Source of the DNA: Limnohabitans sp. Hippo3
Lineage (GTDB): Bacteria > Pseudomonadota > Gammaproteobacteria > Burkholderiales > Burkholderiaceae_C
Assembly: GCF_003063665.1 (NCBI RefSeq)
Contig: NZ_NESF01000002.1
Location: 1-64,000 of the forward strand
Direction: 5' to 3'
Length of the DNA: 64,000 nt
Shown here: positions 63,254-64,000 of the stretch, piece after piece
How positions within the stretch are numbered: position 1 is the first letter of the stretch
How the letters are laid out: every line of letters starts with the position of its first letter
Notes under the pieces: generated by a model
Database searches by the model: none
What the model was told of the DNA's origin: nothing
The model's input: only the letters and a program-made list of their open reading frames with translations
Program-made: the position numbers and the translations under genes

Positions 63254-64000
63254 GTGATCACACGCCTGATGCCCCTGTGCGCCCTGGCCGCTGCCGCCCT
63301 GCTCTGCGCCTGCCAAACCGCCCCAGTCCAAACCGCTGTCCCACCGACCTCACCCGAAGTGGTGGGCGAATTCCGCAAAGGCTCAGGCTACCTGCACGGC
63401 TACATCGACCGCAAGGAGCTGCCCGACAGCCTGGCCCTGGTGCCGCCCCCACCCGCCCCCGGCTCGGCCCGCCAGGCGGCCGATCTGCAACTGCACCAGC
63501 AAACCCGGGCCCTGCGCGACACGCCGCGCTGGACCTACGCTTTCAAGGACGTGAACCTGAAGTTCCCCGAAGCCGCTGGGGTGTTCTCATGTGCCCTGGA
63601 CATGCCCATCTCGCAAGAGGCCACGCCCCACCTGAACATGCTGCTGCGCCGCAGTCTGGTGGACGCGGGCTTTGCGACTTACAAAGCCAAGGACCACTAC
63701 AACCGCAAGCGCCCCTTTGCCGAACTGGGTGAAACCACCTGCGCCCCCAAGGAAGAAGCCCACTTGTCGAAAGACGGCTCCTACCCCTCGGGCCACGCGG
63801 CGCTGGGCTGGGCCTGGGGCCTGATCCTGGCGGGCCTGGCCCCGGACAAGGCCAATGCCTTGCTGCAACGCGGCCACGCCTTTGGCGATAGCCGCATGGT
63901 GTGCGGCGTGCACTGGCAAAGTGACCTGGAAGCCGGGCGCGTGGTGGGCGCTGCCGCCGTGGCCCGACTGCAGGCCGACCCGGTGTTTCAGGCCCAAGCC
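63254..64000 (+). CDS. Class A acid phosphatase (PAP2 superfamily) lipoprotein, 3' end cut by window
   Basis: Open from a GTG at 63254 (AAGGAG upstream) to the edge, 249 codons without stop. A lipobox LLCAC puts the lipidated Cys at residue 20. The full bacterial class A signature is present: Lys146-x6-Arg153-Pro (KDHYNRKRP), PSGH at 178-181, and Ser213-Arg-x5-His220 (SRMVCGVH). These enzymes hydrolyse phosphomonoesters in the periplasm. Lipid anchoring differs from the soluble PhoN types. Confidence 0.88.
   Translation, partial: MITRLMPLCALAAAALLCACQTAPVQTAVPPTSPEVVGEFRKGSGYLHGYIDRKELPDSLALVPPPPAPGSARQAADLQLHQQTRALRDTPRWTYAFKDVNLKFPEAAGVFSCALDMPISQEATPHLNMLLRRSLVDAGFATYKAKDHYNRKRPFAELGETTCAPKEEAHLSKDGSYPSGHAALGWAWGLILAGLAPDKANALLQRGHAFGDSRMVCGVHWQSDLEAGRVVGAAAVARLQADPVFQAQA

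Overview
The window reads as a chromosomal segment of a betaproteobacterium of the order Burkholderiales, most likely family Comamonadaceae; the genus cannot be fixed from the sequence. The grounds are a GC-rich, densely coded chromosome, several periplasmic binding proteins of the Bug/TctC family, a tripartite tricarboxylate transporter, a fused RibF, and the ribF-ileS-lspA gene order. I see about 64 protein-coding genes (one cut by each end of the window, one frameshifted), one tRNA-Leu(CAA), at least eight factor-independent terminators and an unusual number of unrelated palindromic repeats. I see no CRISPR array, rRNA operon, complete insertion sequence or prophage.

Layout. 1-9.2 kb: dinB overlapping a dienoyl-CoA-isomerase-like gene, a VapBC-type toxin-antitoxin pair, a class II histone-deacetylase-like hydrolase, a coupled operon of three exported proteins centred on a Tat-type M48 metallopeptidase, then queF-yaaA back to back with truC. 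9.4-14.4 kb: an old yellow enzyme with an orphan Bug protein, then a minus-strand rubrerythrin / two-cluster CCG-domain Fe-S protein / DUF3501 gene set whose promoter carries a perfect FNR box. 14.4-24 kb: valS (interrupted in frame by an 84-bp palindrome), galU, a TusA-like/NUDIX/cysM cluster, tRNA-Leu, hslR, an epimerase-like gene, a ferredoxin-reductase-type flavoprotein and a second orphan Bug protein.

24-36 kb: livHMGF branched-chain amino acid ABC transporter without livK, then the ftsK-lolA-rarA cluster, trxB, rpmB-rpmG, and a membrane desaturase. 35.6-43 kb: an rRNA cytosine methyltransferase, purN, a pair of acyl-CoA dehydrogenases, a BrnT/BrnA toxin-antitoxin module whose toxin gene is frameshifted, a LigE-like ATP-dependent ligase and an HNH endonuclease. 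43-50 kb: ribF-ileS-lspA, a class V aminotransferase and a quinone oxidoreductase.

50-64 kb: a minus-strand run of tctB-tctA-tctC-ggt-eamA-SDR whose last steps are translationally coupled, suggesting uptake and cytosolic processing of a gamma-glutamyl compound. It is followed by the overlapping lolC-lolD-tatD-(deoxyinosine glycosylase)-(spermidine-synthase-like) run, then nhaA and the 5' part of a class A acid phosphatase lipoprotein. The most promising leads for new biology are the FNR-box rubrerythrin/Fe-S/DUF3501 set, the TTT-GGT-exporter operon, and the palindromic element that has become coding sequence inside valS.
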